From Chroococcidiopsis sp. TS-821 (GTDB lineage: Bacteria; Cyanobacteriota; Cyanobacteriia; Cyanobacteriales; Chroococcidiopsidaceae): a stretch of 64,000 nt of DNA. Numbering within the stretch: the stretch's first letter is position 1; each line of letters starts with the position of its first letter. A program made the translations under genes and the position numbers. Of this stretch, positions 8,629 to 18,953 are shown in pieces. Location of the stretch: positions 25,968 through 89,967 of the forward strand of contig NZ_MVDI01000015.1 of the NCBI RefSeq assembly GCF_002939305.1, read 5' to 3'. The notes under the pieces are model-generated. The model did no database searches, was not told the DNA's origin, and saw only the letters and a list, made by a program, of their open reading frames with translations.

Positions 8629-8982
8629 GTTCCACCTTCACATCTAGAATAAGAATTGGCAGTCATTTGAAGTTATAGATACAAATACTAAATAAATTTC
8701 TAGAACTTATTTTAGATATAAGAAATACAAAAGGCTTACTGGTAGCATTCCTCGTTGCTCTTACATACTAAATCTTTTTTTGAATTGAGAGATGTACAAT
8801 ACTGTAATTCATCATTGCGTTACAAGCTGCTCATTAATAATTGGCGAAATTCTTCAGCAAATAGTTGTTGCTACGTCAAATGTAGTGATTTTCGCGAATC
8901 CATATCTTGATTATGCGGTAGTGTGATGTAACAACAACTCATAGTTGTGTAGAATCGAGAAAGCCTGCATATTCTGGTCGTC
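8629..8982. other. Divergent intergenic region
   Basis: An AT-rich region between the glycosyltransferase (minus) and the kinase (plus). It must hold promoters for both, but no clear -35/-10 pair or operator stands out, and no coding frame is recognisable. Confidence 0.4.
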
Positions 8983-10647
8983 GTGTCGCAGTTGGTTCAG
9001 CGTGCAATTTACTGCATTAACCCAAATTGCCCGCATCCTTATCCTAAGATTTGGGGAAGCAAGTTTTGCGATCGCTGTGGTGCACCGCTACAGTTAAGAG
9101 ATCGCTATGTGCCTCTGCAGCAGTTAGGCGCAGGTGGATTTGCCACGATATACACGGTTTGGGACTTGCAGTTGCAGACGCAAAAAGTACTAAAGGTATT
9201 GGTAGACCCCTCTCCGAAAGCATTAGAACTATTCGAGCAAGAAGCCGCTGTTCTTCAGCACTTACACCACCCAGGTGTTCCTAAAGTAGAACCTGATGGC
9301 TATTTTCAAGTTACTGTCAAGGGGTCTCAATCGATTTCCTTACCATGTTTGGTAATGGAGAAAATTAATGGTCAGACTTTGCAAGAAGTTTTAGAGAAGT
9401 ACCCGCAAGGCTGTCCAGAAGAATGGGTATTAGCTTGGCTCAAGCAAGCTACGGAGATTTTACACGAGTTGCACGCTCGCCAGATTATCCATCGCGACAT
9501 CAAACCATCGAATCTCATGTTGCGAGAAGCAACAGGACAACTTGTTTTAATTGATTTTGGGGGAGCCAAGCAGATTGCCGCAACATCACGTTTAGCAGAC
9601 CACTCAACGCGACTATTTACTTCGGGTTATAGCCCACCCGAACAAATAGCTGGCGGTGTTGTCGGACCAGCCGCCGATTTTTATGCGTTGGGGCGGACAA
9701 TGATTGAAATGCTCACGGGTAAATACATCTCGGATTTACAAGATCCAATGACAGGACAATTGCAGTGGCGTCGCTTTGCGCAAGTTAGTCCTGCACTTGC
9801 TGATTTACTTGACGATATGGTGCAAGAGGATGTCCGCCGTAGACCAGCAAACGCTAAAAGCATTCAAGAACGGCTAGCAAAAGCGCAAAAACCCTTACGA
9901 TGGCTATTTTTATTTAAACTCCTACTTAATAGCTGGAACAGTTCGCGAATTGTATTTCGTTCCTTAACGGTGGGGCTATCGAAAACAACGGTTGTTGTCC
10001 TCAAAGCGATCGCACACGCACTACGCGCTACTTGGGATACGATTTGGGAAATGCTATTAAGTGCCAGTGGAGCTTGTATCGCAACGCTCATCGGCTTTGT
10101 TTTAGCATACTGGTCGCCACTGGGAAATGCTTTTGCTCGTTTTTTGTCACAACAGCTTTTTTTAGCCGTAGAAGCAGATATTCTCTTATTTGCCATTGTT
10201 GGTATGGGAACAGCCTGGGGACTCACAGCGGCTGGCGGATATGGTCAGCGACGGCGATATTTGATCGCTGCACTTATGGGGTTATTTGGCTATAGCTTAA
10301 GTTGGTTAGTATGGCAGTTGATTCTTGGGAATACGGGAGATTCTGGAATTGCAGCGTCAATTGCGCTCGCTGTTGCTTTTCTCACCTTAGGTTTAGGTTT
10401 ACCCAGCCATTATTTAGTTCACGCAGGAGTTGCGGCGGGAGGTTGTGCAGCGGTGTTTTTACTCCTCAATAGCTTGAATATTTATCCACCTGGATTTTGG
10501 CACTTCCCTATTATCACTTCACCGAGTTGGTTAGATTTAGCCACTGCGATCGCTTTCTTTGCTACTTTAGGTTTGCTTCTCGGTTTTTGGTTAGGTATCA
10601 GCTACTACATTATTGTTCCTATACTACGCTTTTTAGGTTGGCGCTAA
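8983..10647 (+). CDS. Zinc-ribbon Ser/Thr protein kinase with C-terminal membrane domain
   Basis: A 554-residue Hanks-type kinase beginning at a GTG. Residues 11-36 are a zinc ribbon with four cysteines (CINPNC and CDRC). The kinase domain, about residues 42-300, shows the glycine loop LGAGGFATIY, the VLKVL lysine strand, the catalytic loop HRDIKPSNLM and the DFG motif in LIDFGGAK. The C-terminal half, about 370-550, has around six hydrophobic segments, so the protein is anchored in the membrane with the kinase in the cytoplasm. The layout is common among cyanobacterial serine/threonine kinases. Its substrates are unknown. Confidence 0.93.
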   Translation: MSQLVQRAIYCINPNCPHPYPKIWGSKFCDRCGAPLQLRDRYVPLQQLGAGGFATIYTVWDLQLQTQKVLKVLVDPSPKALELFEQEAAVLQHLHHPGVPKVEPDGYFQVTVKGSQSISLPCLVMEKINGQTLQEVLEKYPQGCPEEWVLAWLKQATEILHELHARQIIHRDIKPSNLMLREATGQLVLIDFGGAKQIAATSRLADHSTRLFTSGYSPPEQIAGGVVGPAADFYALGRTMIEMLTGKYISDLQDPMTGQLQWRRFAQVSPALADLLDDMVQEDVRRRPANAKSIQERLAKAQKPLRWLFLFKLLLNSWNSSRIVFRSLTVGLSKTTVVVLKAIAHALRATWDTIWEMLLSASGACIATLIGFVLAYWSPLGNAFARFLSQQLFLAVEADILLFAIVGMGTAWGLTAAGGYGQRRRYLIAALMGLFGYSLSWLVWQLILGNTGDSGIAASIALAVAFLTLGLGLPSHYLVHAGVAAGGCAAVFLLLNSLNIYPPGFWHFPIITSPSWLDLATAIAFFATLGLLLGFWLGISYYIIVPILRFLGWR

Positions 10648-10782
10648 TAGTTATACTCTTCAATTTAAGGTTAATACAAAGTGCCTTTGGCTAAATAATT
10701 CAGAATATTCGTATTATTACGCTTTACTAGTCGCCCTTCACCTTTACTGACTATTTTTGCGATCGCTCAGCAACTGGATCTG

Positions 10783-11150
10783 CTATTGCTGACATCTATT
10801 GTAGTTGCGGTCTCCATTATCTTCTGCGTGTTTAGGCAAAAGTTTAAGGCGTATTAAAACTCCCATTAAATCATTTCCTGCACCACGGACAACTCTGCTG
10901 GATACTTGCACTTGAATTGCAATCGCGATAGTTTTTGTTGAAAATAAACAGTTCTAAACCTGGATATAGCTTGATGTAAAGATAGTTTTCAGGCGAGCGC
11001 AGCTACAAGTGGACAATGTTTCTAGCTATCGTTGATGAGTCAAGAATATTAAACTTTGCGCGCGAATACTGACAAAAGGCAATCGCCTTCATCGCTCGCT
11101 GGACTTCACCATATCGCCCTGGTGTAATTTTTATCCTACACAGCAAGTTA
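10783..11150 (-). pseudogene. Remains of an unidentified protein gene
   Basis: The 738 bases between the kinase and the pentapeptide gene hold no intact gene. On the minus strand, protein-like stretches follow one another in different frames. One contains ITPGRYGEVQ and MKAIAFCQYSRAKFNIL and ends at a stop near 10997. The next contains ENYLYIKLYPGLELFIFN. The third contains IAIQVQVSSRVVRGAGNDL and ends at the stop 10783-10785. The order is collinear, as expected of a gene broken by frameshifts and stops. The family is not recognised, and chance open frames cannot be excluded. Confidence 0.35.
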
Positions 11151-11454
11151 TCGTAATTTTATCAACAAGTCCACGCAAGTAAACTTTGTTATTCTAGCCG
11201 CGAATCTCTTCCTCAGGTTATGCGTAACAAATAAAACATCGGTCAAGGAAACCTGAACTTTACCTTATTTTTCTTATGTGTAAGGTTAATTACCCTGTAC
11301 TGGTAATCGCTAACGCTACAAAATCTTCACCTTATTTAAAGATTTGGTGTAGTGGAACCGATCGATTTAGTTTGCGTCAAACAGTTTGAGCTATAAATTT
11401 AACACAGCACCCTTCCAAATTACACTTAAATTAGTTAGGTTAGTTAGTTACGCA

Positions 11455-11937
11455 ATGAAACTCACTCTTTTTTCCGTCGCTATTTTATTAACTCCCATGT
11501 GGTTCGCCGCTGCAGCACAAGCGTACAGTCCCCAGGACTTGGAGCAACTCAAGCAAACTAGGGCGTGTCCTCGATGCGACCTCAGTGATGCACCCCTAAG
11601 TCAACTAAATTTAAGTGGCGCTAACCTCCGAGGCGCTAATCTCACTCGTGCTAATTTATCGCAAAGTAATCTTACAGGAGCTGACCTCAGTGGTGCAAAT
11701 TTGGATGTTGCCGATCTACGTGGTGCTAACTTAACCAATGCTACGTTAACTGGAGTTAATCTCAGAACGGCAAATCTAGAAAATGCGAACTTAACTTTTG
11801 CCGGTTTCATTGCTGCTAATCTAGAAGGAGCGAGTCTCCGAGGTGCAAGAATGTTAATTACTAACTTCCGAGGCGCAAAGTTTAGACTCACAACCATGCC
11901 TAACGGCGTCGTTACACCCGATCGCCGTTATTGGTAA
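11455..11937 (+). CDS. Secreted pentapeptide-repeat protein
   Basis: A 160-residue protein with a signal peptide (hydrophobic core [16 protein letters not shown], likely cut after AQA near residue 23). A CPRC pair sits at about 38-41. Then follow about 20 A(D/N)LXX pentapeptides, residues about 47-140, which form a right-handed quadrilateral beta-helix. A longer frame opens at a TTG at 11386, but the ATG at 11455 starts the signal peptide cleanly. Cyanobacteria carry many such proteins in the periplasm or thylakoid lumen; the function is mostly unknown. A perfect palindrome follows the stop. Confidence 0.9.
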   Translation: MKLTLFSVAILLTPMWFAAAAQAYSPQDLEQLKQTRACPRCDLSDAPLSQLNLSGANLRGANLTRANLSQSNLTGADLSGANLDVADLRGANLTNATLTGVNLRTANLENANLTFAGFIAANLEGASLRGARMLITNFRGAKFRLTTMPNGVVTPDRRYW

Positions 11938-11943
11938 AGAAGG

Positions 11944-11963
11944 TCTCAGTATATATACTGAGA
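11944..11963. terminator. Perfect 20-bp palindrome after the pentapeptide gene
   Basis: TCTCAGTATATATACTGAGA is its own reverse complement and starts 7 bases after the stop codon. It could fold as a terminator hairpin, but the T run after it is poor (TTATGTATA), so an operator for the next gene is the alternative. Confidence 0.45.
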
Positions 11964-12055
11964 TTATGTATACAAAAAAGCAAGAAAATATAAACTTCCT
12001 GTTATTGCGTTTCCAAGTTCGGGATTAATGAGCGAAGAACAGACTTGGTGACGCA

Positions 12056-12538
12056 ATGAAAATTCTACAATTAGTAACAATTTCAACGGCAGCTATCTCG
12101 CTGGTAACAGGGTTTACTCCTGCAATCGTTGCTCAAGATGCTGATTATGTTTGTTACATGACGACCAAATCAGGTCGGACCCTAGATTTGTCTGCATCTG
12201 TGTGTAAGCTGGACGCATCGACTCAATTAGCAAAAGCAACAAGTGGCGTAGGAAGCGATCGCGCTTTTATTGCAGACTACAAGCGCGCCGTCATGAGCTA
12301 TCCCCAACTTCGAGATAAATTATTGGCAAGCGTCGAGCGATCGCCTGAAGCAAGTATCATGCAGGCAAAAAGTATATGCGACGAGCTGGAAGTCGGGCTG
12401 ACATTAGAAGATATCATCTACCATCGCACTGAAGGCACTACGAATACAGTAGATACTGTGAATTCATCAGTAATTGCCACTTTAGCGACAAAACACTACT
12501 GTCCTCAATTTAGTAGTCCATCATCAGCACCTCGGTAG
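12056..12538 (+). CDS. Secreted DUF732-like hypothetical protein
   Basis: A 160-residue protein with a signal peptide (residues 1-26, ending in AIVAQ). The mature part holds four cysteines and ends with a helical segment, MQAKSICDELEVG then TLATKHYCPQF, resembling the DUF732 pattern of small secreted proteins in which two cysteines bracket a helical hairpin. The start context CGCAATGAAA matches that of the pentapeptide gene before it. It is probably periplasmic. The function is unknown and the family call is from pattern only. Confidence 0.7.
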   Translation: MKILQLVTISTAAISLVTGFTPAIVAQDADYVCYMTTKSGRTLDLSASVCKLDASTQLAKATSGVGSDRAFIADYKRAVMSYPQLRDKLLASVERSPEASIMQAKSICDELEVGLTLEDIIYHRTEGTTNTVDTVNSSVIATLATKHYCPQFSSPSSAPR

Positions 12539-12632
12539 TCGGTCTATGCTTGTATGAGCATACTTACAGATAAATTATTACTTGAACGATTCTTTATCAT
12601 GGGGGAATAGGTAATTACGAATTACTGCATCG

Positions 12633-13832
12633 ATGCTCAGCCGCATAAAAGAGTTAGCAACTGAACTAGCACCCCGTCTGATTGAAATTCGCCGCCATAT
12701 TCACATTCATCCAGAATTGAGTGGTCAAGAGTATCAAACAGCTGCTTTCGTTGCTGGAGTTTTATCATCTTTTGGAATTCACGTACAAGAAGGCGTAGGA
12801 AAAACCGGCGTTGTCGGAGAGGTGCAAGGAGGTGGTCGCGATCCTCGCTTACTCGCAATTCGTACGGATATGGATGCTTTGCCAATACAAGAGCGTACTG
12901 GTTTGGAATATGCTTCGCGGACACCAGGGATTATGCACGCTTGCGGTCATGACGTCCACACGACAGTCGGACTAGGTACTGCGATGGTTTTATCGCGCAT
13001 CGCTGAAGAATTGCCAGGCAATACCCGATTTTTGTTTCAACCAGCCGAAGAAATCGCCCAAGGTGCTAACTGGATGGTAGCTGATGGGGTAATGGAAGGC
13101 GTTTCGGCAATTTTTTCACTTCATGTTTTTCCTTCGATTCCTGCGGGTTCAGTGGGAATACGCTATGGAGCCTTGACCGCTGCGGCGGATGAGTTGGAAA
13201 TCATTATTATTGGCGAATCAGGACACGGCGCGCGACCGCATGAAGCTATTGATGCGATTTGGATTGCCGCGCAAGTCATAACAACTCTACAACAAGCTAT
13301 CAGCCGCACGCAAAACCCATTACACCCGATTGTCTTAACGATTGGTCAAATTCAAGGTGGCAGAGCGCCGAATGTGATTGCAGATCAAGTAAAGTTACTA
13401 GGAACCGTGCGATCGCTCCATCCTGAAACCCGCGCTAAACTTCCGCATTGGATTTCGCAGATGGTTGCGAATGTTTGCCAAAGCTACGGCGCGCGGTGTG
13501 AAGTGAAATATAATCTCGGCGTGCCAGGCGTGAATAATGATTTGTCACTCGCACAACTGATGCAGACTGCGGCGGAAGAAGCCTGGGGAAGCGATCGCGT
13601 GCAAATTTTACCTGAACCATCGTTGGGTGCAGAAGACTTTTCGGTTTATCTCGAAAAAGCGCCTGGTGTGATGTTTCGTTTAGGCGTAGGCTACCCAGAC
13701 CGCAGTGTGAATTACCCACTACACCATCCACAATTTGAAGTAGACGAAACAGCAATAGTTACTGGAGTGGTCACCCTAGCATACACTGCCTGGAAGTATT
13801 GGCAACACAACAATGGCTTTTCTGAAGATTAA
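12633..13832 (+). CDS. M20 family amidohydrolase / carboxypeptidase
   Basis: A 399-residue metal-dependent hydrolase of the M20D group, which cleaves N-acyl amino acids, hippurate-like or indole-acetyl-amino-acid amides. Visible features are HIHPELSGQE near residue 24, RTDMDALP near 77, the metal-binding ACGHDVHT near 105, FQPAEE near 136 and HVFPSIPAG near 167. A dimerisation domain lies at about residues 185-300, followed by GAEDFS near 336 and the late HHPQFEVDE. All metal ligands appear present. It is cytoplasmic, with no signal peptide. It is not obviously in an operon. Confidence 0.93.
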   Translation: MLSRIKELATELAPRLIEIRRHIHIHPELSGQEYQTAAFVAGVLSSFGIHVQEGVGKTGVVGEVQGGGRDPRLLAIRTDMDALPIQERTGLEYASRTPGIMHACGHDVHTTVGLGTAMVLSRIAEELPGNTRFLFQPAEEIAQGANWMVADGVMEGVSAIFSLHVFPSIPAGSVGIRYGALTAAADELEIIIIGESGHGARPHEAIDAIWIAAQVITTLQQAISRTQNPLHPIVLTIGQIQGGRAPNVIADQVKLLGTVRSLHPETRAKLPHWISQMVANVCQSYGARCEVKYNLGVPGVNNDLSLAQLMQTAAEEAWGSDRVQILPEPSLGAEDFSVYLEKAPGVMFRLGVGYPDRSVNYPLHHPQFEVDETAIVTGVVTLAYTAWKYWQHNNGFSED

Positions 13833-14083
13833 CCGAGGAAAGATAGAGGGTAGAAGGAGAAGGGTAATAATTGTATTTTTACTCTACCTTCACGGTTGTA
13901 AGCTCCTAAATTTATTGCAAAAATATGAGTTTTGAGACGCGCAATGCTAAAAGTGCTGAGAATAAGGCATTGCCGCGATCGCACAATTTCTGACTTCTAA
14001 GCGCCGTCTTCCACAAGAAGGATGCTGCTTTTCTGTGCAATTGGTAATCTATCAATCATTGAGTAGATAACGACGAATCAGCT

Positions 14084-14338
14084 ATGCCATCAAATACACC
14101 ATTGCAAGGCACCGATTTAGTAGACTGTGCCAGAGCTAATGCTAAGCAAGGAATCGAGACTGCGGCTTATCAATGCGGCTATGGTGAAGATGTGAATGCA
14201 TTTGCGAAAGCACTCAAAACCGCTTGCGAGCAAATGAATCTCCAAGTTAAGGAATTGAGCGAACTCATCGACGAGCAAGAAATGCCTTTACAGTTAGGAG
14301 GTGAAGTTGTTGCTCCTGATACGCCATCTGAGCTATGA
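14084..14338 (+). CDS. Small conserved-looking hypothetical protein
   Basis: An 84-residue acidic protein, mostly helical, with three cysteines (about residues 15, 27 and 48). No signal, membrane segment or known motif is visible. It starts at an ATG and ends 7 bases before the end of the convergent mgtE gene. Composition and codon use look real, and short proteins of this type occur in many cyanobacteria, but I cannot assign a family. Confidence 0.6.
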   Translation: MPSNTPLQGTDLVDCARANAKQGIETAAYQCGYGEDVNAFAKALKTACEQMNLQVKELSELIDEQEMPLQLGGEVVAPDTPSEL

Positions 14339-14345
14339 ACAACTT

Positions 14346-15743
14346 CTAGATTTGCAAAATGACGCGAGCTAAGTTGAAGTAAATCAAGACACCCAGTACA
14401 TCCACCGCCGTCGTAATAAAAGGTGCAGACATCAAGGCGGGGTCTAAGCCCAGTAAGCGAAACAAAAACGGTAATGCTGAACCCGAAACTGAAGCCAGAA
14501 CCGAGATAGCGACTAAACTTATCCCAACCGCGATCGCGACTAACCAACTTCCTTGCAAAAAGTAGCTCCAAACAGTAGTAATGCTCCCTAGCATTGTCCC
14601 TAGTAAAGCTCCGGCGATCGCTTCGCGTACTATGACTTGCAACGATCCTAAGGTTTTAATTTCATCGGTATTCATTCCTCGGATAACCACAGTAGAAGAC
14701 TGCGCGCCAACATTTCCACCTGTACCAGTTAGCAAGGGAATAAAAGCCGCTAGCGTGACTACTTTTTGTAAAATTTCTTCTTCAGACCTGATAATCGTTC
14801 CAGTAACGGTGTTGGTTAAAAGTAGTACAAACAACCAAACTACGCGCTTGCGGGCAACGGTCAGTAAATCAGTTTGAAAATAATTGTCTCCCCCTGATTG
14901 AACGCCGCCGCCCAATGCATAAATATCTTCTGTAGTTTCTTGCTCTAAGATGTCAATTACGTCGTCAACTGTTACAATTCCTACAAGACGCTGTTCGCGA
15001 TCGACGACAGGCACCGCTAAAAAGTCATAGCGTTGAATTAACCTCGCTACTTCTTCCTGGTCGGTATCAGTATAAACAAACACAACTTCACGCGTCATAA
15101 TTTCGCCAATCGTTTGCTGCGGCTGTGCGGTGACGAGTTCTCGTAGCGACAAAATTCCAGTTAAGCGCCGCGCAGCATCGGTGACATAAAGATAGTAGAT
15201 TGTCTCAGTCGCATTTGCTAGAAGGCGAATTCGCTCTAGGGCTTGCGTGGCAGTAAAGTTTTCTTTTAGCGAAATGAGTTCAGGTGTCATGATCCGCCCA
15301 GCCGTACCCGCTTCATAACCCAATAGCTGAGCAGTAGCTTGACGTTCTTCAGGACTCAGTTGTTCTAAAAGGCGAGTCACGAATTTTGCCGGTAATTCAT
15401 CAAACAACTTGGCGCGATCGTCGGGTGACATTTTATCGACAATATCAAGAACCTCTTGACTTTTAAATTCCACAATGAGTGCTTCTTGAACACCAGAGTC
15501 AAGATATTCATAAACTTCGATCGCTTCACTTTTTGATAGCAAACGAAAGGCGATCGCCTGCATCGCTTTTGGTAAGCCTTCAATTGCTTCTGCGATATCT
15601 GCAGGTTGTACAGGTTCTAAAATAGCTTTGGCTTGCTGCAAATCTCCTTGTTCGAGGAGCGATCGCAGTTGATTTTGTATTAACTCGCGCAGGGAAGTGC
15701 GCGAGACATCCTGAAATAATGATAAGTTGTTAGTTTCAGTCAA
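14346..15743 (-). CDS. mgtE: Magnesium transporter MgtE
   Basis: A 465-residue Mg2+ channel. The N-terminal superhelical domain, about residues 25-140, carries the Mg-sensing acidic patches (SPDDRAKLFDELP). Two CBS domains follow at about 145-265. Five transmembrane helices occupy about 295-460, with GTGGNVGAQSSTVVIRG near 340 lining the pore. The protein forms dimers whose cytoplasmic part closes the pore when Mg2+ is plentiful. It is of full family length, lies alone on the minus strand and converges on the small gene ending at 14338. Confidence 0.96.
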   Translation of the reverse strand: MTETNNLSLFQDVSRTSLRELIQNQLRSLLEQGDLQQAKAILEPVQPADIAEAIEGLPKAMQAIAFRLLSKSEAIEVYEYLDSGVQEALIVEFKSQEVLDIVDKMSPDDRAKLFDELPAKFVTRLLEQLSPEERQATAQLLGYEAGTAGRIMTPELISLKENFTATQALERIRLLANATETIYYLYVTDAARRLTGILSLRELVTAQPQQTIGEIMTREVVFVYTDTDQEEVARLIQRYDFLAVPVVDREQRLVGIVTVDDVIDILEQETTEDIYALGGGVQSGGDNYFQTDLLTVARKRVVWLFVLLLTNTVTGTIIRSEEEILQKVVTLAAFIPLLTGTGGNVGAQSSTVVIRGMNTDEIKTLGSLQVIVREAIAGALLGTMLGSITTVWSYFLQGSWLVAIAVGISLVAISVLASVSGSALPFLFRLLGLDPALMSAPFITTAVDVLGVLIYFNLARVILQI

Positions 15744-16142
15744 AGCTTACCGTCCTGAACCCGAAAGTGCAAAATTCGCTGTTTTTAGTCTATAGTGATG
15801 CAGGCAAATTTCCGAAAATGGATTAGCCTGGATTTTTTTACATCGAGCAAGCTAGAAAGTCGTCAGTACTCTGCTATACGATGGTGGAACCTGCGACGAT
15901 GACTGCATAAACGCGGTCTTTAGGCTTCTACCTCCTCATCCTTTAAGTGTTGTCTTAACTTAAGACTCTCTTAAAGCAGGTGCAAAGTTATTTAACTTCT
16001 AATATTCCTAACTCCGCGAAGCGGTAAGGTGCGGCTTTTGCGGTGGAATGTTAAGTAAACACCGAACCGCTACTGGCGATCGCTTACTTTTACAATAACT
16101 TTAGAGCGGTCAAGTCCAAGCTCTTACGACATTGGTAAATCA
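15744..16142. promoter_or_regulatory. Divergent intergenic region with a 15-bp palindrome
   Basis: It lies between mgtE (minus) and the DUF1614 gene (plus). GTCTTAACTTAAGAC at 15952-15966 is a perfect 7-1-7 inverted repeat, of the kind bound by a dimeric regulator. It could also be chance. No gene is visible here. Confidence 0.35.
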
Positions 16143-16811
16143 ATGTTTTATCTGCCAGTATCGCTGTTACTGTTTCTCGTCTTACTGCTATTACTGCCAT
16201 TTTTGTGGTTCACCCTAGCAGTGGACGTCGTTCGGCTAGCAGTAGCCAAGTTAGGCTTTGCACCCGACGTAGCAGTTATGTTGTTAGCTGCTGTGATCGT
16301 TGGCAGCACAATCAATATTCCACTTTACAAAGTTGAAGCGCCGCAACCAACAGCAGATAATTTAACCGAATTATGGTTGCGCGAGTATTGGGGTATTCCC
16401 CTCAAGCGAATGAAACGCTCTACTGTCGTTGCGATTAATGTAGGAGGCGGTGTCATTCCCGTGGGATTAGCACTGTATCAATTTACACAAGGCGATACCT
16501 TGGCAATCGTGCTAGTGACAGCGATCGTCACGGTTGTCAGTTACTACGCAGCCAGAGTCGTCCCAGGAATTGGCATTCAAATGAATCCTTTAGTCGCGCC
16601 TTTGACGGCGGCATTATCTGCAATGGTATTGGCAACAGCCCACGCTGCACCTGTAGCTTTTGCAGGTGGAATTTTGGGAACTTTGATTGGCGCTGACCTA
16701 CTTCACCTCAAAGATATTCAATCAATGAGTTCGGGTGTTTTAAGTATTGGTGGCGCAGGAGTATTTGATGGTATTACTTTGTGCGGTTTATTTGCCTTAC
16801 TCTTGACCTAA
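16143..16811 (+). CDS. DUF1614 family membrane protein
   Basis: A 222-residue integral membrane protein with about six hydrophobic segments. It matches the DUF1614 family by its length and by segments such as INIPLYKVE near residue 60, VGGGVIPVGLALY near 98 and GVFDGITLCGLFALLL at the C-terminus. The function of the family is not known; the glycine-rich GGAGVFDGI motif suggests a transport or channel role. The ATG lies next to weak upstream signals. It precedes ftsH on the same strand, separated by a hairpin. Confidence 0.9.
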   Translation: MFYLPVSLLLFLVLLLLLPFLWFTLAVDVVRLAVAKLGFAPDVAVMLLAAVIVGSTINIPLYKVEAPQPTADNLTELWLREYWGIPLKRMKRSTVVAINVGGGVIPVGLALYQFTQGDTLAIVLVTAIVTVVSYYAARVVPGIGIQMNPLVAPLTAALSAMVLATAHAAPVAFAGGILGTLIGADLLHLKDIQSMSSGVLSIGGAGVFDGITLCGLFALLLT

Positions 16812-16820
16812 GTTAAAGGT

Positions 16821-16926
16821 CAAGAATCCAAGGTCAGAGGTCGGGGCTAGCTGAGCGATAACCATAGTTACAAATACAAGGCGTCTTCTTCATAGACTTC
16901 CTATCTGACCTTTGATCTCTAACTTC
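16821..16926. repeat. Imperfect long inverted repeat of the AGGTCAG family
   Basis: AAGGTCAGA (16830-16838) and TCTGACCTT (16904-16912) pair perfectly. Outer parts AGTTAAAGGTCAA and TTTGATCTCTAACT pair imperfectly. The arms belong to the GGTCAG-rich dispersed repeats seen elsewhere in the window. The hairpin may stop transcription between the DUF1614 gene and ftsH. Confidence 0.5.
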
Positions 16927-16953
16927 TTTTCATATTAGGAGAAGCTATAAACA

Positions 16954-18885
16954 ATGCCTGTCGAAACAAACAATAACAAACGCTCAAAAAAGCCGCCACA
17001 AGTACGGCAATTTGGCGGCAGCTTACTGATTTTATTTACGATACTATTGCTGCTAAATTTTATTGTGCCGAGCTTTGGTCCGCGTTTACCACAAGTGCCT
17101 TATAGCGATTTTATTGCACAAGTCGAAGCAGATAAAGTCGATCGGGCAATTGTTGGTAGCGATCGCATCGAGTTTGCCCTCAAACCTGAAACAGAAGAAG
17201 GGACAAGTCAAGTTTTCACCACAACACCAGTTGCGATTGACTTAGATCTTCCTAAAATTCTCCGCGACCATAATGTCAAATTTACGGCTCCAGCACCGAA
17301 TAATAATGGTTGGATTGGCACAATTTTAAGTTGGGTAATACCGCCATTAATCTTCTTTGGTATCTGGGGATTTTTAATTAACCGTCAAGGTGGTGGTCCA
17401 GCGGCATTAACGGTTGGTAAAAGTAAAGCGCGTATCTACTCCGAAGGAACTACCGGAGTTAAATTCAGCGATGTCGCCGGCGTCGAAGAAGCTAAGCAGG
17501 AAGTTCAAGAAATTGTTGATTTCCTCAAAAACGCGGGCAAATATACTCGACTAGGAGCAAAAATTCCCAAAGGAGTCCTACTTGTTGGACCTCCAGGAAC
17601 AGGAAAAACTCTACTCGCCAAAGCGATCGCTGGTGAAGCAGGTGTTCCTTTCTTTAGCATTTCCGGTTCGGAATTTATCGAGTTATTTGTCGGTGTCGGT
17701 GCTGCACGCGTCCGCGATTTGTTTGAACAAGCGAAGCAACAAGCACCTTGTATCGTCTTCATTGACGAGTTAGATGCTTTGGGTAAATCGCGGGGCGGTG
17801 CTAACGGCTTTGTTGGCGGTAACGACGAACGCGAACAAACGCTAAACCAACTCCTGACCGAAATGGATGGTTTCGACGCAAATACCGGCGTCATCATCAT
17901 CGCTGCGACAAACCGTCCCGAAGTGCTAGACCCTGCGTTACGCCGTCCTGGTAGATTTGACCGTCAAGTGGTTGTCGATCGCCCTGATAAAGTCGGTCGC
18001 GAAGCGATTCTCAAAGTTCATGCACGAAATGTGAAGTTAGCAGATGATGTCGATCTTCTAACCATTGCAGGACGTACCCCAGGATTTGCCGGAGCAGATT
18101 TAGCAAACTTAGTCAACGAAGCTGCTCTTCTCGCCGCCCGCCAAAATCGCGAAGCTGTGTCGATGAGTGACTTTAACGAAGCAATCGAGCGTGTCGTGGC
18201 TGGTTTAGAAAGGCGATCGCGCGTTCTCAATGAAAATGAGAAAAAGACGGTTGCTTATCATGAAGTTGGTCATGCGATTATCGGTGCTTTGATGCCTGGT
18301 GCGGGTAAAGTCGAGAAAATCTCAGTGGTTCCTCGCGGTGTGGGTGCATTAGGCTACACTGTGCAAATGCCCGAAGAAGACCGCTTTTTAATGATTGAAG
18401 ATGAGTTACGCGGGCGGATTGCAACGCTACTTGGCGGACGCTCTGCTGAAGAACTGATTTTTGGTAAAGTGTCTACAGGTGCGAGTGATGACATTCAAAA
18501 AGCGACTGATTTAGCCGAACGCGCTGTCACGCTCTACGGCATGAGTGATGAGTTAGGTCCAGTTGCTTTTGAGAAGATCCAACAAGAGTTTCTTGGCGGT
18601 TTTAGCAACCCGCGTCGTTCGGTTAGCCCCAAAGTTGCGGAAGATATTGACCGCGAAGTTAAAGAAATTGTTGATGGAGCGCATCACATTGCTTTAAGCA
18701 TTTTGGCTCAAAACCGTGACTTGTTGGAGGAAACCGCACAGATATTATTGCAGCAAGAAATCCTCGAAGGCGAACAACTGCGCGAACAATTGAAAAAAGT
18801 GCAAGCACCAGCCGAGTTAGATGAGTGGCTGCGTAGTGGGAAGTTATCTCCTGACAAGCCTTTGATGCAATCAGTTTTGGTGTAA
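16954..18885 (+). CDS. ftsH: ATP-dependent zinc metalloprotease FtsH
   Basis: A 643-residue membrane-anchored AAA+ protease. Two transmembrane helices, about residues 22-40 and 120-142, flank an exposed domain. The AAA module has Walker A GPPGTGKT at 212-219 and Walker B with D271-E272 in IVFIDELDA. The second region of homology is near 325-337. The zinc site HEVGH is at 436-440. FtsH hexamers pull out and degrade membrane proteins; in cyanobacteria they also turn over photosystem II D1. AGGAG lies upstream of the ATG. All catalytic residues are present. Confidence 0.97.
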   Translation: MPVETNNNKRSKKPPQVRQFGGSLLILFTILLLLNFIVPSFGPRLPQVPYSDFIAQVEADKVDRAIVGSDRIEFALKPETEEGTSQVFTTTPVAIDLDLPKILRDHNVKFTAPAPNNNGWIGTILSWVIPPLIFFGIWGFLINRQGGGPAALTVGKSKARIYSEGTTGVKFSDVAGVEEAKQEVQEIVDFLKNAGKYTRLGAKIPKGVLLVGPPGTGKTLLAKAIAGEAGVPFFSISGSEFIELFVGVGAARVRDLFEQAKQQAPCIVFIDELDALGKSRGGANGFVGGNDEREQTLNQLLTEMDGFDANTGVIIIAATNRPEVLDPALRRPGRFDRQVVVDRPDKVGREAILKVHARNVKLADDVDLLTIAGRTPGFAGADLANLVNEAALLAARQNREAVSMSDFNEAIERVVAGLERRSRVLNENEKKTVAYHEVGHAIIGALMPGAGKVEKISVVPRGVGALGYTVQMPEEDRFLMIEDELRGRIATLLGGRSAEELIFGKVSTGASDDIQKATDLAERAVTLYGMSDELGPVAFEKIQQEFLGGFSNPRRSVSPKVAEDIDREVKEIVDGAHHIALSILAQNRDLLEETAQILLQQEILEGEQLREQLKKVQAPAELDEWLRSGKLSPDKPLMQSVLV

Positions 18886-18904
18886 GTGAGACTGAAAAAT
18901 TCAG

Positions 18905-18942
18905 GCGATCGCTACTTAAGGGAAGGGCGATCGCTTTTTTTT
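18905..18942 (+). terminator. Terminator of ftsH built from two HIP1 palindromes
   Basis: GCGATCGC at 18905-18912 pairs with GCGATCGC at 18927-18934. Wobble pairs extend each end. The stem is followed by eight T (18935-18942). It starts 20 bases after the ftsH stop codon. Confidence 0.75.
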
Positions 18943-18953
18943 GTCAATGCGTT

